64,000 bases of DNA from Emmonsiellopsis sp. PD_33. Lineage: Eukaryota > Ascomycota > Eurotiomycetes > Onygenales > Ajellomycetaceae. The notes under the pieces were generated by a model. The model saw only the letters and a program-made list of their open reading frames with translations, did no database searches and was not told where the DNA came from. Every line of letters starts with the position of its first letter. Positions within the stretch are counted from its first letter, which is position 1. The position numbers and the translations under genes are program-made. This document shows, one piece after another, positions 61,101-64,000 of the stretch. Location: positions 1-64,000 of the forward strand of contig JANTQF010000057.1 in NCBI GenBank assembly GCA_032988165.1. The letters run 5' to 3'.

Positions 61101-62857
61101 GATCAGACTCACTTAGTTGGTCTCCAGTTTTCTATCTTGATTTTAGCTGTGATTTACGTTTATTTTGTGTCTTTTTTGCGCTTTCCTTTTTCCCCTTGTT
61201 TCCTTTTCTTTCTTTTTTTTTTGGATAGGAGAACAATTAACCATGTACGGAGCAAGTTGGTGCCATTTGTTGGATATCTTATTTTCAAATTCAGGTTTCA
61301 TACCTTTTACAAGGATTCGATTATGTTACTTTTGGTTTATTTATTTTATTTCATGGTTTGTCTTCTGTGTTTCTGTCCTGTAAGTATTTTTGAATCTACG
61401 ATTGTTTCTAACGGCAATGAAATTTTGGTCAAGTTTCGACTTGTTGGATATTTCAAGGATTATCCCATGATTTTCGTTAACTGTCCTCTCACCCAATTGG
61501 TAGCGGTTCATATAATTTACCTCCACTGTTATTGTTGTCTTTACATGCCACGCCATGCATATCCTTCTATCCAACTTATCGGTGTGGGTATGCCGGCTGT
61601 TTCCCCCGGAATCGATATGGCCCACCCACGGTTCGGGATACCGCTAACTTCGGGACCCTTTGAAGCCAGCGATAGACAAGCTTTGGGGGCATAAGTTATG
61701 GTCAGATGCCGCAGCGGAGAATTTTTTTTTAAGGTTAGGGAATTTCTTTATCTCGGACGAATAACTTTTTACTTGTTGTTCCTTGTGGTGTGGCGAGCGT
61801 ACTGTCACTGACGATGCGAGTAGCGTGGGGTGGATTAATTGTATGTACCTGTACCTGTACATACATCAGCTTGCCACGCATTGATAGACGGCGGGGAGAA
61901 GCAAGATAGATCCAGCCAGTCAGGTTATAGTTTGGGGAATCTTGTATGCTGATACTATACTCTCCAGGACACGGTGCTGCCAGATATCAAATAACCAGCT
62001 CACACTTTTGACGGGATAGATCACAGCCCATGTCTCTCGAAGCTTGTTTCTACTGCCAAACAGCCCCAACACGGCGTGGTCTAGAGTGCCATAGCCGGTT
62101 AATAGTCCAGCTATCCACAGACTAGCAGGCTTGCTAGCTGGGAGCTTGTTCGTCAGGACTCAGGAGTCAGGACCCAGGAGCCGCCACAACATTCCTATTT
62201 CCTGGCGATATTTGTTGAGAGCGGAATGCACATAAATCAGCATTGCCATGAGCAGAGCCATACTCGATATATGGTCAAACTTTTCTCCAAGTACCGGTAC
62301 AAGCAAACAGCTGGCAGCTGCTGCTTGGCCGACGTACCAGTGACTAGTTAGGGCTCCACTCTGAATCATCAACTAGTCAGCCTCCCACCGCCAACTCAAA
62401 CCTCACCGAGACTCCAACCTCCAACAACGCCAACCTCAACGTCTGTACACCCCGTCTCTCTCACTTTCTGCTCGCCGTTCGTTCGAGCTGCTTCTGTTCT
62501 CTGCTCACGGCGTGGTCCCTCCCCTCCCATTTCCCCGTCTGTGCCGTACTCTGCGTGCGTCATCTCCCCGCACTCCGCCCCAACATTTTATTTCACCGCC
62601 GCAGACGCTCGCGCCCAATCCCTCCCAGCGCCACCCACGCCCGCTGGACAGCTCTGACTTGCCTTCGGGGGCCTTTGGACGAGTGACTGGTGTCGCCTTC
62701 GGGGCCCTCCTTGCTCTCCCGTCCCGGCATTGCTGTCCCAGAGCATGTCCAATCCCTCCCATCCTATCCTGATACCGTAAATGACGACAGAATCACACCC
62801 CGGACGCAGACTATTCAAGAGCCTGTCGACCGGGCTGCTGCTTAACTACATTCCACC
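61101..62857. other. Gene-space intergenic region and 5' leader of the last gene
   Basis: Normal composition resumes directly at 61,101. ORFs in 61,062-61,694 begin inside the inverted repeat and look spurious. From about 62,380 the sequence is pyrimidine- and C-rich, as expected for a fungal promoter and 5' UTR of the gene starting at 62,858. Confidence 0.5.
61840..61865. promoter_or_regulatory. Palindrome TGTATGTAC-N8-GTACATACA
   Basis: Perfect 9-bp arms (61,840-61,848 and 61,857-61,865) flank a loop that repeats GTACCT. It lies about 1 kb upstream of the gene at 62,858. It could be a binding site for a dimeric regulator; no factor can be named. Confidence 0.4.
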
Positions 62858-64000
62858 ATGACGGATACTCCTCCCCCCTCGACCTCTTCTCCGGCTCCTC
62901 CTCCGGCTGCCCGGCGCAGATTCCTGCCCCAGCCCATTGAGATCTCGTCTCGATCCTCCAATCCTTTCGCGTCCAGCTACAATCTCTCACAGATCTCCTC
63001 GTCGAATAGCTCCCGTTTACATACGGCCAAGGACCAGAAGACTATTGTTCCCGACAATGGGGCTGGCCGTTCTTCCCCGACCCACCCCGTCTCCAACCCT
63101 GTCCCCGGACATCCTGCACCCCGACATCTCCCGCAAGCGCAGGGACCCGCTGCCAAATCAGGTCTACCGCAGCCCGTGGAGCATTCAACGAGGAGTTCAA
63201 GGGACAGCAAAAACCAAGACAATGCGAAGGATGCCGGTGGTGGTTCTCCCAAGAGGAAGTTTGTTCCTGAACCAATTGAGACGGTGACGAGGTCGAATCG
63301 GCAGTCAGGCCCCAAGAGTTCGAGGATAGCTCCACAATTGATCGAGACCACCACTCAGCGAAAAGGAAAAGGAAAAGGGAACTCCTCGACCGGATCTGGT
63401 TCTGGGAATGACGAAAAGTCATTATCGTCTGATGATCACATGGGTCATCAATATTCCCTCCCTTTAAGATCGGGAGGCTCGTCAGGTTCAGGCACCCCCA
63501 GGAAGTTTTCCCCGCAGCTAATTGAAACTGCCACTCGTTCAGTGCGCCAGCACTGTCTTGTCAGGGGCACGGCTGAGTATCCAGACCACCCGCGGACATC
63601 CCCCTCCTCAGCGTCCCAGCAGAAACACACGGATCCAGAAGGTACGGAATCCCGATTCTCCTATGCGAACATCCTTCGCCGGCAAGAGGCTAAGCGGCAT
63701 TCTTTTCGAGTTCCAGATCTTCCCGTAATACGCTCAAATAGTAGTGAGGATTCTGAGAAATCTCCCGCCCAATCGTTGTCTACTTCCCCTTCCACTGTTT
63801 CAAATAGGAGCAATAAACCTCCCCAGGACAAGGGCATTCTACGCGAAAGTTGTGATGACAGGTTTTCCGGCTATTTACTGTCTCTGGCTGCACGTTCGGC
63901 GAAAAAGATGCTGAGGGACCAGGCTCTCGCTGCTTACCCCAACGAACAGGTTTATCATCCTGTCTCGCATTTTGCTATTGACCGTGAGGATGACGATACT
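62858..64000 (+). CDS. Hypothetical protein with five-fold P(Q/E)xIExxTRS motif, 3' end outside window
   Basis: The ATG is in a good context (CCACCATGA) and the frame stays open for 381 codons to the window edge. The N-terminus is Pro/Ser-rich. A short motif recurs five times at about residues 20-33 (RRFLPQPIEISSRSS), 102-115 (GLPQPVEHSTRSSR), 134-148 (KFVPEPIETVTRSNR), 156-168 (RIAPQLIETTTQR) and 216-230 (KFSPQLIETATRSVR). Between the motifs it is Ser/Gly/Lys-rich and likely disordered. From about residue 265 (RFSYANILRRQEAKRHSF) and again from about 345 (RFSGYLLSLAARSAKKMLRDQ) the sequence looks more ordered. The repeats look like a linear binding motif for a partner domain. The family is not recognised and no intron is evident so far. 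Confidence 0.8.
   Translation, partial: MTDTPPPSTSSPAPPPAARRRFLPQPIEISSRSSNPFASSYNLSQISSSNSSRLHTAKDQKTIVPDNGAGRSSPTHPVSNPVPGHPAPRHLPQAQGPAAKSGLPQPVEHSTRSSRDSKNQDNAKDAGGGSPKRKFVPEPIETVTRSNRQSGPKSSRIAPQLIETTTQRKGKGKGNSSTGSGSGNDEKSLSSDDHMGHQYSLPLRSGGSSGSGTPRKFSPQLIETATRSVRQHCLVRGTAEYPDHPRTSPSSASQQKHTDPEGTESRFSYANILRRQEAKRHSFRVPDLPVIRSNSSEDSEKSPAQSLSTSPSTVSNRSNKPPQDKGILRESCDDRFSGYLLSLAARSAKKMLRDQALAAYPNEQVYHPVSHFAIDREDDDT

Noticed and set aside
61062..61694. A 210-codon plus-strand ORF with hydrophobic stretches
   Set aside because: It begins inside the right terminal inverted repeat of the composite element and crosses the border into T-rich flank. The hydrophobicity comes from T-rich codons, and no domain or homology is visible.

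Overview
The window comes from a filamentous ascomycete. Three things show this: short GT-AG introns of 56-83 bp in the genes, many transposons decayed by C-to-T/G-to-A changes in the manner of repeat-induced point mutation (RIP), and a low-complexity gene set that includes a DUF7918-like protein. A genome split between near-CpG-free AT-rich blocks and normal gene islands, plus relics resembling DUF3716, suggests Eurotiomycetes, possibly Onygenales (Ajellomycetaceae-like). That placement is inference.

Layout. (1) 1-39,078 is an AT-rich block in which I saw essentially no CG dinucleotide. From left to right it holds: a Ty3/gypsy chromovirus with Gag and Pol in one frame and an extra third ORF (387-7,927); a hAT transposase relic (9,120-11,560, minus); a DUF3716-like relic (minus); an actin pseudogene with scrambled actin fragments beside it (13,246-14,800, minus); tandem duplications; a SNF2-type helicase relic (17,181-21,413, plus); a second DUF3716-like relic; and a Helitron (minus, 38,884 down to 22,867) broken by two full-length chromodomain gypsy elements, A (23,550-29,146) and B (29,677-35,245), each with LTRs and a 5-bp target-site duplication. 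(2) 39,079-50,827 is a normal-GC gene island with three genes of unknown function: a Pro/Gln- and Ser/Arg-rich protein (39,954-41,970, minus, 4 exons), a DUF7918-like protein with long disordered insertions (43,254-45,969, minus, 5 exons), and a 210-aa acidic/Ser-rich protein (49,843-50,475, plus). (3) 50,828-61,100 is a second CpG-poor block, bounded exactly by 47-bp terminal inverted repeats that start with TA. It holds a pogo/Fot-type transposase relic at the right, a second Helitron Rep/helicase relic in the middle, an accessory ORF and a hairpin followed by a T-run at the left. (4) 61,101-64,000 is gene space again and ends inside a gene (62,858 onward) encoding a protein with a five-fold repeated short motif.

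How the parts relate. The AT-rich blocks are layered insertions. The gypsy elements entered an existing Helitron, and the second Helitron appears to lie inside a pogo-type element. Decay is almost entirely by base substitution, so domain order can still be read through the stop codons. Duplicated host-type sequence (actin, possibly the SNF2 gene) decayed in the same way. No intact transposase or polymerase remains, so movement of these copies would need enzymes supplied from elsewhere.
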